In this document: one piece after another, positions 1 to 9,316 of the stretch
Position numbering within the stretch: position 1 is the first letter of the stretch
Layout: each line of letters starts with the position of its first letter
Origin: Pseudomonas sp. GD03919
GTDB taxonomy: Bacteria > Pseudomonadota > Gammaproteobacteria > Pseudomonadales > Pseudomonadaceae
Assembly (NCBI RefSeq): GCF_029814935.1
Contig: NZ_CP104582.1
Location: 4,594,388 to 4,658,387, forward strand
Length of the DNA stretch: 64,000 nt
Reading direction: 5' to 3'
Translations under genes and position numbers: made by a program
Notes under the pieces: generated by a model
The model's input: only the letters and a program-made list of their open reading frames with translations
The model's database searches: none
What the model was told of the DNA's origin: nothing

Positions 1-3000
1 GGGATGGTTGTCGGTTTGCTGAGGTTTGGTGCGCAGCAGCGACAGCACCCAGACGAAGAAGATCGGCACGAAGATCACCCCGAGCATGGTCGCGCTGAGC
101 ATCCCGCCCAGCACCCCGGTGCCCAGTGCGCGCTGGCTCGCAGCGCCGGCGCCAGTGGCGATGGCCAGCGGCACCACGCCGAGCATGAACGCCATGGAGG
201 TCATGATGATCGGGCGGAAACGCAGGCGCGCGGCTTCGACAGCGGCATCGCGCAGCGAGTAGCCGTCTTCCCACAGGTCCTTGGCGAACTCGACGATGAG
301 AATGGCGTTCTTCGCCGCCAGGCCGATCACGGTGATCAGGCCGACCTTGAAGTACACGTCGTTGGGCAGGCCGATGGCAGTCACCGCCAGTACCGCGCCG
401 AGTGCGCCGACCGGCACGATCAGCATCACCGTCAGCGGGATCGCCCAGCTCTCGTAGAGCGCCACCAGCAGCAGGAACACCACGGTGATGGCCAGCGCGA
501 ACAGCATCGTCGCCTGGCCGCTGGCGACCCGCTCCTGATACGAAAGCCCGGTCCACTCGTAGCCGATACCTTCGGGCAGCTCGGCAGCGATGCGCTCCAG
601 TTCGAGCATCGCCTCGCCAGTGCTCACGCCGGGCGCGGCGTCACCGGCAATGCGGATCGACGGGTAACCGTTGTAACGCGCGACCTGCACCGGGCCTTCC
701 TCCCAGCTCGTGGTGACGAAAGCACTCAGCGGTACCAGGCTGCCGCTGTCGTTGGGCACATGCAGGCGCAGGACGCTTTCCGGCGTCATGCGCTCGGCCT
801 GTTCGGCCTGTACCACCACGCGCTGCTGGCGGCCGGCGTTGGCGAAGTCGTTGATCACCGACGAGCCGAACGCAGTGGACAGCGCGCTGCTGATCGCTTC
901 GAAGCTGACACCCAGCGTGCGGGCCTGCTCACGGTCGATCACCAGGCGCAGCTGCGGCGCCTCGGCCAGACCTTCCATCATGGCGTAGAGGAACTTCGGA
1001 TTGCCGTTGACCTTGCCCAGCACTTCATCGCGCGCTGCCAACAGGGCATCGCGGCCAAGGCCGGCGCGGTCCTGCAGGCGCAGGGCGAAACCACCCGAGT
1101 TGCCCAGGCCTTCGACCGGCGGTGGCGGCACCGCCATGATCGCGCCGTCATCGAGGTTGGCGAAGTGCTGGTTGACCGCAGCCGACTCGGCTTCCGGCGA
1201 CTGCGAAGAATCTCGCTCGGACCAGTCCTTGAGCAGCGGGAAGGCAATGGCCGCGTTCTCACCCATGCCGGAGAAGCTGAAGCCGAGGACCAGAAAGGAC
1301 GTCTGCACGGCCTCGCGGGCCATCAGAAACTCTTCCAGCTCCTCACCCGTGGCCGAGGTGCGCTCACGGGTAGCGCCTGGCGGCAACTGGATGTCGACGA
1401 TCATGTAGCCCTGGTCTTCCACCGGCACGAAGGATTCCGGCAGGCGCAGGTAGAAGAAACCCATCAGCACCACCACGCCCAGGTAGATGAACATCACCCG
1501 CCCGGCGCGCGGCACCAGCTTGCCGTTGAGTTTGGTGTAGCGGCCGGTCAGGGCGGTGAACTTGCGGTTGAACCAGCCGAAGAAACCGGTCTTCTCGTGA
1601 TGGCCCTCGGGGATCGGTTTGAGCAGCGTGGCACACAGCGCCGGGGTGAAGGTCAGCGCAAGAAAGCCCGAGAACAGGATCGACACCGCCAGCGACAGCG
1701 AGAACTGCTGGTAGATCACCCCCACCGAGCCGGCCATGAAGGCCAGCGGCAGGAACACCGCCGACAGCACCAGGGTGATACCGATGATCGCCCCGGACAC
1801 CTGCCCCATCGCCTTGATGGTCGCCGGCACCGGCGCCAGGCCTTCCTCGGCCATGATCCGCTCGACGTTCTCCACCACCACGATGGCGTCGTCCACCAAG
1901 ATGCCGATGGCCAGCACCATGCCGAACATGGTCATCATGTTCACCGAGAAGCCCAGCAGGTACATGAAGGTCAGGGTACCAAGCAGACACACCGGCACGA
2001 CGATGGACGGGATCAGGGTGTAGCGCACGTTCTGCAGGAACAGGAACATCACCAGGAACACCAGCACCATGGCCTCGATGAGGGTCATGATGACCTTGTC
2101 GATGGCCACGTCGACGAAGCGCGAGGTGTCGTACGGCACGGAGAACTCGACGTTGTCCGGGAAGTTGGCCGACAGCTCGGTCAGACGCTGCTTGACCGCC
2201 TCGGCGGTCTGGATCGCGTTGGCACCGGGCGACAGCTGCACGGCGGCGGCAACGGCGGGCTTGCCGTCCTGGCGCGAGCCGAAGTTGTAGTCCTGGCTGC
2301 CGACCTCGATGCGTGCCACGTCGCCCAGGGTCAGGCGCGAGCCGTCCTGGTTGGCACGCAGCACGATGGCGGCGAATTCCTGCGGGTTGTCCAGGGTGCC
2401 CTTGACCGCCAGGGTCGCCGTCAGCTCCTGCTCGCTGGAACCCGGCGTGCTGCCGAAGGCACCGGCCGGCACCTGCACGTTCTGCGCGCGGATCGCGTTG
2501 TTCACGTCATCGATGGACAGGCCGTAGCCGACCAGCTTCTGCGGATCGATCCACACGCGCATGGCCGCCTCGGAGGCGAAGAACTGCAGCTTGCCGACGC
2601 CGTTCACGCGACGGATTTCGTTGTTGATGTTGCGCGCGGCGTAATCGGCCAGCGCCGTGACGTTGGCGTCCTTGTCGCCATCGGTGTAGCTCAGCGCATA
2701 GATCAGCAGGAAGCCGGCGGTGGCCTGCTCGGTCTGGATGCCGAGGGTCAGCACGGCCTGCGGCATACGTGCCTCGGCCTTCTTCAGACGGTTCTGCACG
2801 TCAACCTGGGCCAGTTCGGGGTCGGTCCCTGGCTGGAAGGTGACGGTGATCTCGGCGATGCCGTTGGCGTTGCTGGTGGACTCGAAGTACAGCAGGTTCT
2901 TGGCGCCGTTGAGTTCTTCCTCGATGACGCTGGTCACCGAGTCGGTGAGCACCTGCGCCGAAGCGCCGGGATAGGTGGCGGTCACGGTGATCTGCGGCGG

Positions 3001-3117
3001 CGCCACGTTGGGGTACTGCGCCACCGGCAGGAACGGGATGGCCAGCAGGCCACCCAGCGAGATGAACAGGGCGACTACCCAGGCGAAATTGGGGCGCCGG
3101 ATGAAAAACAGGGACAT
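1..3117 (-). CDS. mexD: RND multidrug efflux transporter, MexD-like (3' end cut by window)
   Basis: Inner-membrane proton/drug antiporter of a tripartite efflux pump working with MexC and an OprJ-type outer-membrane channel. The minus strand is open from an ATG at 3117 to the window edge, giving 1039 residues; MexD proteins are about 1043, so only a few C-terminal residues are missing. The N-terminus (MSLFFIRRPNFAWVVALFIS) is the typical first transmembrane helix, followed by the APPQITVTATYPGAS periplasmic start. TM4 has the paired aspartates of the proton relay (GILVDDAIVVVENV). I judge it closer to MexD than to MexB, MexF or MexY from memory of the sequences. It starts 15 bp after the mexC stop, so the two are co-transcribed. 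The channel gene would lie left of the window. It could be a native chromosomal pump or a mobile tmexCD-toprJ-type cluster; the sequence alone does not decide. Confidence 0.93.
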   Translation of the reverse strand, partial: MSLFFIRRPNFAWVVALFISLGGLLAIPFLPVAQYPNVAPPQITVTATYPGASAQVLTDSVTSVIEEELNGAKNLLYFESTSNANGIAEITVTFQPGTDPELAQVDVQNRLKKAEARMPQAVLTLGIQTEQATAGFLLIYALSYTDGDKDANVTALADYAARNINNEIRRVNGVGKLQFFASEAAMRVWIDPQKLVGYGLSIDDVNNAIRAQNVQVPAGAFGSTPGSSEQELTATLAVKGTLDNPQEFAAIVLRANQDGSRLTLGDVARIEVGSQDYNFGSRQDGKPAVAAAVQLSPGANAIQTAEAVKQRLTELSANFPDNVEFSVPYDTSRFVDVAIDKVIMTLIEAMVLVFLVMFLFLQNVRYTLIPSIVVPVCLLGTLTFMYLLGFSVNMMTMFGMVLAIGILVDDAIVVVENVERIMAEEGLAPVPATIKAMGQVSGAIIGITLVLSAVFLPLAFMAGSVGVIYQQFSLSLAVSILFSGFLALTFTPALCATLLKPIPEGHHEKTGFFGWFNRKFTALTGRYTKLNGKLVPRAGRVMFIYLGVVVLMGFFYLRLPESFVPVEDQGYMIVDIQLPPGATRERTSATGEELEEFLMAREAVQTSFLVLGFSFSGMGENAAIAFPLLKDWSERDSSQSPEAESAAVNQHFANLDDGAIMAVPPPPVEGLGNSGGFALRLQDRAGLGRDALLAARDEVLGKVNGNPKFLYAMMEGLAEAPQLRLVIDREQARTLGVSFEAISSALSTAFGSSVINDFANAGRQQRVVVQAEQAERMTPESVLRLHVPNDSGSLVPLSAFVTTSWEEGPVQVARYNGYPSIRIAGDAAPGVSTGEAMLELERIAAELPEGIGYEWTGLSYQERVASGQATMLFALAITVVFLLLVALYESWAIPLTVMLIVPVGALGAVLAVTAIGLPNDVYFKVGLITVIGLAAKNAILIVEFAKDLWEDGYSLRDAAVEAARLRFRPIIMTSMAFMLGVVPLAIATGAGAASQRALGTGVLGGMLSATMLGVIFVPIFFVWVLSLLRTKPQQTDNHP

Positions 3118-3132
3118 GAGAGGTTCTCCGGC

Positions 3133-4296
3133 TTACTGCGCCTGGGACTGTGGAGCGGCTTCGGCGGCATCTTGCTCGCGGGGGATGACCTTGGCGCCCG
3201 GACTGATAGCCGCCAGCGAGCTGGTGATCACCTTGTCGCCGACCTGCAGGCCCTCGCTGATCTGCCAGCGCGAGCCCTGCATGGCACCGGTGGTGACCTG
3301 GCGCGCCTCGACGGTATCGCCCTGCCCCAGCAGCATCACGCTGGCCTGACCGTCAGCCGAACGCTGCACGGCACGTTGCGGCACCAGGATGGCGTTCTGG
3401 TTGAGCCCCTGCGGCGTGCGCACACGCACGTACATACCCGGCAGCAACACGCCCTCGGGGTTGTCGAACTGCCCTCGCAGGGCGATTTGCCCGGTGCTGC
3501 GATCCACCGAGATATCAGTGAACAGCAGCGTGCCCTTGCTCTCGATATCGGTACCATCGACGCGCAGCGACAACGGCTGGTCGCTAGCGCCGGCAACCTT
3601 GCCCTCGGCGATGGCCGCGCGCAGGCGCAGGGCGTCGGCAGCCGGCTGGGTGAAGTCGGCGTACACCGGATCAAGTTGCTGGATACGCGCTAGCAGAGTC
3701 GCCTCACCCTGGCCTACCAGCGCCCCTTCGGTGACCTGGGCTCGGCCGATGCGTCCGGCAATGGGTGCGCGAACCTCGGCATAGCCCAGGTCCAGGCGGG
3801 CGGTTTCGACATTGGCCTGGGCCGATCGCTTGTCGGCCTGGGCACTCTGCAGAGCGGCCTTGGCGTTGTCGAAATCCTGCTGGCTGACGGCGTTGATCTT
3901 CACCAGCGGCTCGTATCGGCGAACCATCGCCTGGGCCTGGAACAACTGCGCCTCGGCGCGGGCCAGTTCACCCTGCGCCCGCGACAGGGCCGCTTTGAAC
4001 GGCGCAGGGTCGATCTGGAACAGCACGTCGCCGGCCTTCACGTCGGCCCCTTCCTCAAAGGTGCGCTTGAGCACGATCCCCGCCACCCGCGCGCGCACCT
4101 CGGCGACACGCACCGGCTCAATGCGTCCTGGTAGCTCGGCAACCACGGTGAAGGGCTCGGTCTGCACGCTGAGCACATCGACTTCACGCGCCGGCGCCTC
4201 CTCCCCTTGCTCTTCGGGCTTGTCGCAGCCAACCAGGGTCACGGCGACCAAACAGGAGATCACGGAAAAAGTGATCCACTCGCGAAATTTGTTCAT
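3133..4296 (-). CDS. mexC: RND efflux periplasmic adaptor lipoprotein, MexC-like
   Basis: Membrane fusion protein that links MexD to the outer-membrane channel. It has 387 residues. The signal peptide ends in a lipobox (LVGC, Cys at about residue 24), so it should be a lipid-anchored periplasmic protein. The core contains the biotinyl-lipoyl half motifs (ARVAGIVLKRTFEEGADVKAG and VRAPIAGRIGRAQVTEG), a helical hairpin rich in Ala, Gln and Glu (about residues 100-165), and the beta-barrel region with LLPGMYVRVRTPQG. It is first in the mexC-mexD operon and is transcribed divergently from nfxB. Expression should be held down by NfxB binding at the palindrome upstream, as in the P. aeruginosa mexCD-oprJ system. 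The length equals what I recall for mobile TMexC proteins, which is suggestive only. Confidence 0.93.
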   Translation of the reverse strand: MNKFREWITFSVISCLVAVTLVGCDKPEEQGEEAPAREVDVLSVQTEPFTVVAELPGRIEPVRVAEVRARVAGIVLKRTFEEGADVKAGDVLFQIDPAPFKAALSRAQGELARAEAQLFQAQAMVRRYEPLVKINAVSQQDFDNAKAALQSAQADKRSAQANVETARLDLGYAEVRAPIAGRIGRAQVTEGALVGQGEATLLARIQQLDPVYADFTQPAADALRLRAAIAEGKVAGASDQPLSLRVDGTDIESKGTLLFTDISVDRSTGQIALRGQFDNPEGVLLPGMYVRVRTPQGLNQNAILVPQRAVQRSADGQASVMLLGQGDTVEARQVTTGAMQGSRWQISEGLQVGDKVITSSLAAISPGAKVIPREQDAAEAAPQSQAQ

Positions 4297-4344
4297 ATCT
4301 CACCCAAGCACGAAGCCAGTACGTAGTCGAAGCCGCGCATGATC

Positions 4345-4392
4345 CACACTAAAATCAAATAAGTCAATATTGACTCATTTGATTTTAGTGTG
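4345..4392. promoter_or_regulatory. Likely NfxB operator between nfxB and mexC
   Basis: A 48-bp inverted repeat with 24-bp arms and one mismatched pair (4361/4376). The arms start CACACTAAAATCAAAT and the centre is CAATATTG at 4365-4372. It lies 49 bp upstream of mexC and 84 bp upstream of nfxB, so one dimeric or tetrameric repressor could control both genes. In P. aeruginosa, NfxB represses mexCD-oprJ and its own gene from this intergenic region. The site is very AT-rich compared with the flanking genes, as expected for overlapping promoters. Confidence 0.75.
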
Positions 4393-4475
4393 AACAAAGC
4401 TAGTATCCTCTTTGAGAAAAATGAGTGTTCTAGGCAAAATACCCGCATCTGCCTGCGATAGATAAAGAGTGACCG

Positions 4476-5033
4476 ATGGATTTAACTGCTGCCGATGAGA
4501 AATTGCTGAAGGCCCTGGCGATCGCCATCGTTGACCACCCGCGAGCCACGTTCAAAGAAATAGCCCAGGCAGCGGGAGTCAGCAAGGCGACGCTAAACAG
4601 GTTTTGCGGCACCCGCGACAACCTGATCGAGATGCTTCTGGATCATGGTTCGGTGGTTATTTATCGGGTCATTGCCGATGCCGATCTTGAGTCGGCGCCC
4701 TTGGACGCATTGCATCGCCTGATCGAAGGCCATTTGACTCACAGGGAGTTGTTGGTTTTCCTCTCATTTCAGTGGCGCCCGGACACGTTTGATTTAGATG
4801 CAGGCGGCTGCCGATGGCTGCCTTACTCAGAAACGCTGGACGAGTTCTTTCTACGCGGGCAAAAACTGGGCGTATTCCGTATCGATATCGGTGCCCCGGC
4901 GCTTACCGAAATCTTCTCCTCCTTGATCTTCGGCCTGGTAGACGCCGAGCGCCGCGGCCGTATCGCACGCGCAGGTATGGCGGCGTTGATCGAGCAATTC
5001 TTCCTGAACGGCGCTTGCAACTACCAAACTTAA
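4476..5033 (+). CDS. nfxB: Transcriptional repressor NfxB
   Basis: A 185-residue TetR/LacI-type HTH repressor that controls the divergent mexCD operon. The N-terminal helix-turn-helix spans about residues 25-50 (RATFKEIAQAAGVSKATLNR), followed by FCGTRDNLIEMLLDHG and a C-terminal effector/dimer domain containing HLTHRELLVFLSFQWRPD and VDAERRGR. These blocks match P. aeruginosa NfxB nearly word for word, although overall identity looks moderate. The frame is intact, so I see no sign of the loss-of-function mutations that de-repress the pump. The gene ends 132 bp before an IS5-family insertion, which does not disrupt it. Confidence 0.92.
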   Translation: MDLTAADEKLLKALAIAIVDHPRATFKEIAQAAGVSKATLNRFCGTRDNLIEMLLDHGSVVIYRVIADADLESAPLDALHRLIEGHLTHRELLVFLSFQWRPDTFDLDAGGCRWLPYSETLDEFFLRGQKLGVFRIDIGAPALTEIFSSLIFGLVDAERRGRIARAGMAALIEQFFLNGACNYQT

Positions 5034-5165
5034 CGGAAAGCAACGCTCAGTTTTTTCCAATGGGTTGGCAGTGTCCGTTTTTGGCCGGTCGTGAGCGACC
5101 ACAATAGGTTGGAATAGGCATACTCTTTTACCGGCAATCCCGCTCAGTTCGAGACAGGCCATTAG

Positions 5166-6355
5166 GGAAAGTCTGAAAAAGACTTCCTGCTTCTGGTGAA
5201 ATACGTTAATCCCGCTGGCTGAGTATCCCAATGAAGCAGATGACTTTCGCCGACGCCGAGTACGCCGGCAAGCGCAAGCAGACCCGCAAGGAGTTGTTCC
5301 TGATCGAGATGGATCAGGTAGTGCCGTGGAAGGGCTTGATTGCCCTGATCGAGCCTCACTACCCCAAGGGAGACGGCGGTCGCCCGTCCTATCCGTTGCT
5401 GGCGATGCTACGCGTGCATCTGCTGCAAAACTGGTTCGGCTATAGCGATCCGGCGATGGAAGAAGCGTTGTACGAAACGACCATTCTGCGCCAGTTTGCA
5501 GGCTTGAGCCTGGAGCGTATCCCGGACGAGACCACCATCCTCAACTTCCGTCGCCTACTGGAGAAGCACGAACTGGCTGCTGGCATCCTTGGGGTTATCA
5601 ACGGCTACCTGGGTGACCGCGGGCTTTCGTTGCGCCAAGGCACTATCGTCGATGCCACGCTGATCCATGCGCCGAGCTCGACCAAGAATAAGGAAGGCAA
5701 ACGCGATCCCGAAATGCACCAGACGAAGAAAGGTAACCAGTATTACTTTGGCGCCAAGGCTCATATCGGCGTCGATGTCGAGTCAGGCCTGGTGCATCAC
5801 GTTCACGTCACAGCGGCCAATGTCGCCGACGTTACCCAGGTCGACAAATTGCTGCACGGCGAGGAGAACATGGTCGCCGCAGATGCGGGATATACCGGTG
5901 TCGAGAAGCGCAGCGAGCATGAGAGCCGCCAGGTGATCTGGCAGATTGCGGCGCGACGCAGCACGTATGAAAAATATGGAAAGCGCAGCGTCTTGTACAA
6001 GGCTATGCGCCGTATCGAGCGGGCCAAGGCGCAGACGCGATCAAAGGTGGAACATCCGTTTCGGGTACTCAAACGTCAGTTCGGCTACAGCAAGGTGCGC
6101 TTCCGTGGCTTGGTGAAGAATACGGCGCAGATGGTGACGCTGTTTGCGCTATCAAATCTGTGGATGGCTCGCCGACATTTGCTGAGTAGCGCAGGAAAGG
6201 TGCGCCTGTAATGTGGGAAATTGCCGCCGTGAGAGGCTTGCGGCGGCCAAAAGCGAGGAAATGAGCGGGCAATCTGGTCGATCCTGATCGAGGGCCCTTT
6301 CAAAATCGGCGAAGGCTGAAGTTGGCGGGAAATGCCGGGCTACTTCAGACCATCC
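5166..6355 (+). mobile_element. Complete IS5-family insertion sequence (1190 bp)
   Basis: Terminal inverted repeats are GGAAAGTCTGAA at 5166 and GGATGGTCTGAA read inward from 6355. They flank one transposase gene. TTAG is present at 5162-5165 and again at 6356-6359, the 4-bp YTAR duplication typical of the IS5 subgroup. The intact duplication means the element arrived by simple transposition and has not since deleted its flanks. It sits at the boundary between the mexCD-nfxB locus and the accessory island. Confidence 0.88.
5231..6211 (+). CDS. IS5-family transposase
   Basis: A 326-residue DDE transposase. Landmarks shared with E. coli IS5 are TFADAEYAGKRKQTRKE at the N-terminus, a first catalytic Asp in GTIVDATLIHAPSSTKN, the block RDPEMHQTKKGNQYYFG, a second Asp in VAADAGYTGVEKR, and the C-terminal Glu in SKVEHPFRVLKRQFGY with the conserved KNTAQMVTLFALSNLW tail. 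The reading frame is complete and lies 65 bp inside the left inverted repeat, so the element is probably active. It is not part of any host operon. Confidence 0.95.
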   Translation: MKQMTFADAEYAGKRKQTRKELFLIEMDQVVPWKGLIALIEPHYPKGDGGRPSYPLLAMLRVHLLQNWFGYSDPAMEEALYETTILRQFAGLSLERIPDETTILNFRRLLEKHELAAGILGVINGYLGDRGLSLRQGTIVDATLIHAPSSTKNKEGKRDPEMHQTKKGNQYYFGAKAHIGVDVESGLVHHVHVTAANVADVTQVDKLLHGEENMVAADAGYTGVEKRSEHESRQVIWQIAARRSTYEKYGKRSVLYKAMRRIERAKAQTRSKVEHPFRVLKRQFGYSKVRFRGLVKNTAQMVTLFALSNLWMARRHLLSSAGKVRL

Positions 6356-6408
6356 TTAGCTGCTGACGTGGTTAAAGCTGAAGTTTTACCTATTCCAGCT
6401 CAGTAGAG

Positions 6409-6741
6409 CTAATGGGCGCTACCTTTAGACAGTAAGTTAAGAACAGCAACGCCGCCAACAATCATTGCCATGCCGATGAACGCCCAAATATCTAGTTTCT
6501 GCCCATAAAATACCCAGGCGACAGCTGTCACCAATACAATTCCGAGCCCTGCCCAAACTGCATATGCAATGCCCATGGGAATAGTCTTTAAGGCTAGGGA
6601 TAAAAAGTAAAAAGCGAGGCCGTAACCTAAAACAACTAATATTGACGGAAGTGGTTTTGTGAATCCTTCGCTTGCTTTTAAAGCAGATGTGGCTACTACT
6701 TCACCAAATATTGCAACAGCCAAAAACAGCCAATTATTCAT
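6409..6741 (-). CDS. Small multidrug resistance efflux protein, QacE/QacF-like
   Basis: A 110-residue four-helix SMR transporter that exports quaternary ammonium compounds by proton exchange as a dimer. The membrane-embedded glutamate is in [16 protein letters not shown] (Glu14), and the signature [15 protein letters not shown] forms TM3. It ends [13 protein letters not shown], the native QacE/QacF C-terminus that qacEdelta1 at 23966 has lost. The 5' flank also resembles that of qacEdelta1 (shared TGTGAGCAA context). Most full-length qac genes of this kind travel as integron cassettes, but I see no attC site downstream; the IS5 copy inserted 54 bp after the stop, so any attC must have been lost earlier. 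This is closer to the integron qac genes than to the chromosomal EmrE of P. aeruginosa. Confidence 0.85.
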   Translation of the reverse strand: MNNWLFLAVAIFGEVVATSALKASEGFTKPLPSILVVLGYGLAFYFLSLALKTIPMGIAYAVWAGLGIVLVTAVAWVFYGQKLDIWAFIGMAMIVGGVAVLNLLSKGSAH

Positions 6742-7144
6742 TTGCCTTCTCCGTATGTAGGTGTATGAAGATTTTAATTTTTTTATTCAAAAAAATGCAG
6801 TCTTGCGATAAAGAATTTACTGTGAGCAAAGTTGTGTAGGCGCTGAGCATGCAAAACTGCGCATTGATTCTTGCGGTAATGTGTGCGCATCGTTCAATGC
6901 GATATAGCGCGAGGGTTCGGGCCGCAAGAAACTTCCGGAAGGTGATCTGACCACAGTAGGCAGGCGCGATTTCGAGCGATAGAACGCTAAAAAAGGGGCA
7001 TGAACGACTGTCTGCTTCTGGCCGGTTGCTGCCTATTGCTACCGGCAGCAATGGGGCGGTCTCTGCCTCCGCGTCTCTGCCGCCCGCTGTTCAAGTCGAA
7101 TGCAAGCGGGTGGTCAGCATCAATGCAATTGCCTGGTCAGATGA
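6742..7144. other. Non-coding stretch with a probable recombination scar
   Basis: About 400 bp without a convincing gene. The first 130 bp is the AT-rich 5' region of the SMR gene. From about 6980 the sequence changes to GC-rich text (CTGTCTGCTTCTGGCCGGTT) of a kind common in Pseudomonas intergenic DNA. A TGA at 7142 closes the frame immediately before the truncated STAND-like gene, so that gene's missing 5' end is not here. Confidence 0.5.
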
Positions 7145-9316
7145 GTGCAATTTCGCACTCCTCTACTGCAAACAATTACTTCCGGTATTGAAGCCAGCCT
7201 CATTGGTCAAATGGGGCGTGAAGTTAACCAAGTTGCGAGCAGATCAGCGTTATTTGACGGATTTGTCCGAAGGCGCCTCGGAGCTAACGCGAGCGAGGGC
7301 GTAACGCTCTTGTGTTGCGTTGCGGAACTCCTGTTTGAACGCATGACTTTTAGCTTATCCACGCGCGAGGTTGACCGCATCCTAGCTAGGGAAAGACTCG
7401 GGGTTGAGGTTCTCCAGGAGGTTCTCCGGGCGCGACTGCTGATCTTGCGAGGAGAACGCCTCAGCTTTGTCCATGAAATGTACCTCAATGCATTCACGGC
7501 CGAGTCTATTGTGCGGCACGCTAATTCGGACTTCGACGCATTGACTCGGGCACTGGCGTTGCCACGATTCAGTGAGCTGCGGGCATTTGTGGCCGGCGCT
7601 ATCGAGGATCGGGAGTTGCTCGCCCGCTTGATTAGCACGACTACGGACGCGCAATTGCTGAAGGCGAGCATGAAAGGAGAATGTGGAAACGACGCTAAAT
7701 GGTTCATGATCCAAGGATTGAACGCCGTAATACGCAAACTGCGGAGTGAGGTCGAAACGGTTCGTTTCTTCATTGCTCCGGACCAGCTCTGGAAGATTGG
7801 CGTTGAACCCTCCAGTTGCATAGCCTGGACAGAGCATGAACGAGCGATGCTGTCTGCTTTGCCCGCCGCATTGGCGCTCGATCAGTACTCACGGGAGTTG
7901 CTGGATATCTTCCGATTGCTTGATCAGACGCTGGACGGAGAGCGAGCGAGGCTTCGAGGTGAGGCAATTGAAAAGGGTTTTAAGCAGCTAAGAACCAGTT
8001 TATTTGCTGTTGCCTATGTATTTGGCCAGGGCGACCTTGGAATTTCGCTTGTCATGTCGGTTCTCCACAGCGGTGGTTTAGAGCGCTTTTCGCAGCTTGC
8101 CGAGCTACAAGCGAACCTGCGGTACATATGGCTAAACGCGGCTACACCGGGACAAATCTATTTTGCGCTGGCGTTGTCGCGCGAGACCTACAAGCTGGAG
8201 CGTGACATTCTGAAGATGGCGGTTGACCAGACGCTGCCGCTATTCGAAATCGAGCGCTGGAAGTATCTGCCTTATCACGTTCAGCTAGATCTCATGCATT
8301 TCGTGCACTTTCTTCCGCGGGATGACATTGCCCTGCGAGAGAAGCTATCGAAGGCGCTCGAAAGTCTGCTTCCAACGCTGGATCCCGTTCTGGCAGGCAC
8401 GGCAGTCGAAGCCCTCAGCGGCCTGGGGGCAATGGATGACGAGATCAGTGAGCACGAGGCGCATGTTCGACTACAGGTTGCCGAAGTCCTCAGTTCGCCT
8501 GGCGCCGAGGGTGCGGCGGAAATCGCCTGGGAGATCTATAGCGGCCAGTTCGATCACCCCTTCGACTCAGCGTACATCAACGTTGTTGACGACCTTCCAA
8601 ACGAGCAGCGACTGACACTGATGCGATTGGCCTGCATGGGAGCCTCCGAGTACAGCTTCTTTGTTGGATCGCTAATGGACAAGCTTGCTGGTGAAGGTGA
8701 TGCCCTCGCGGTTCCGGTGATCTCGCGCTGGGCACGCTTGCCAGATCCGACCACTCCTGTAAGACAGAACGCGGTTGAAATCTATATTTCCGCACTGATG
8801 GCCTTGGGGAAACTTCAATCAGATCTGCCGGTGGAGTCGTGTCCGATGGGGCTCGGATCCCGTGAAGATGCAATGTCCGCATGCGGGATGATCTACTACT
8901 GGCTGCAGCGGCGAACCTGCGAAGCAGGAGAGACGGAACCACCAGTGGTGGCTGCGCTCGAGGCTCTTTCCGTCGATCCATCGCGCGCGATTGGCGTGCT
9001 GTGCGAGATCTCTCAGTCGATCATTGGCCATGACCCACGCGGCACATTGCTGATTACAGCCTTTCCCGCCCGGATGGTCATGCTCGCTCGCGCAGCCCTC
9101 CAGCAAGGAGGCCCTATAGAAGGATACTTTTCTGGACCGCACTTCTTCGGGCGTAGCGATGCCGAGCGATTTGCGATATCCATGATTGGTTCTTACGGGG
9201 GGGCAGAGGACTTGCCGTTGCTTCGTACTTTTGTAGATCAAGTGGAACTCTCAGGGAGTGCTCTTAAAGCACTTGCAGCGATCGAAACAAGAGCCTCATT
9301 CGCTGCACAGGGGTAG
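7145..9316 (+). pseudogene. 5'-truncated STAND-like NTPase with helical-repeat C-terminus
   Basis: A 723-codon open frame that I read as the 3' part of a larger gene. It starts with GTG right after an in-frame stop (TGA, 7142) and has no P-loop. The first ~120 residues look like the winged-helix region that follows a NACHT/STAND ATPase: DGFVRRRLGANASEGVTLL, then a Leu-rich stretch ending in LSFVHEMYLNAFTAE, similar to the (R)FxHExx(x)YF motif of such proteins. The remaining ~550 residues are leucine- and alanine-rich helical repeats (HEAT/ARM-like), the usual sensor region. Such proteins are common in phage defence islands, and this one lies about 3 kb upstream of Hachiman. The ATPase and effector domains are missing, so it is probably non-functional. 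It could instead be a shortened free-standing repeat protein. Confidence 0.5.

Noticed and set aside
4..3693. A 1229-codon plus-strand open frame across the efflux genes
   Set aside because: It is the antisense shadow of mexD and mexC; its protein is His/Gln/Arg-rich with no domain, while the minus strand encodes clear RND proteins.
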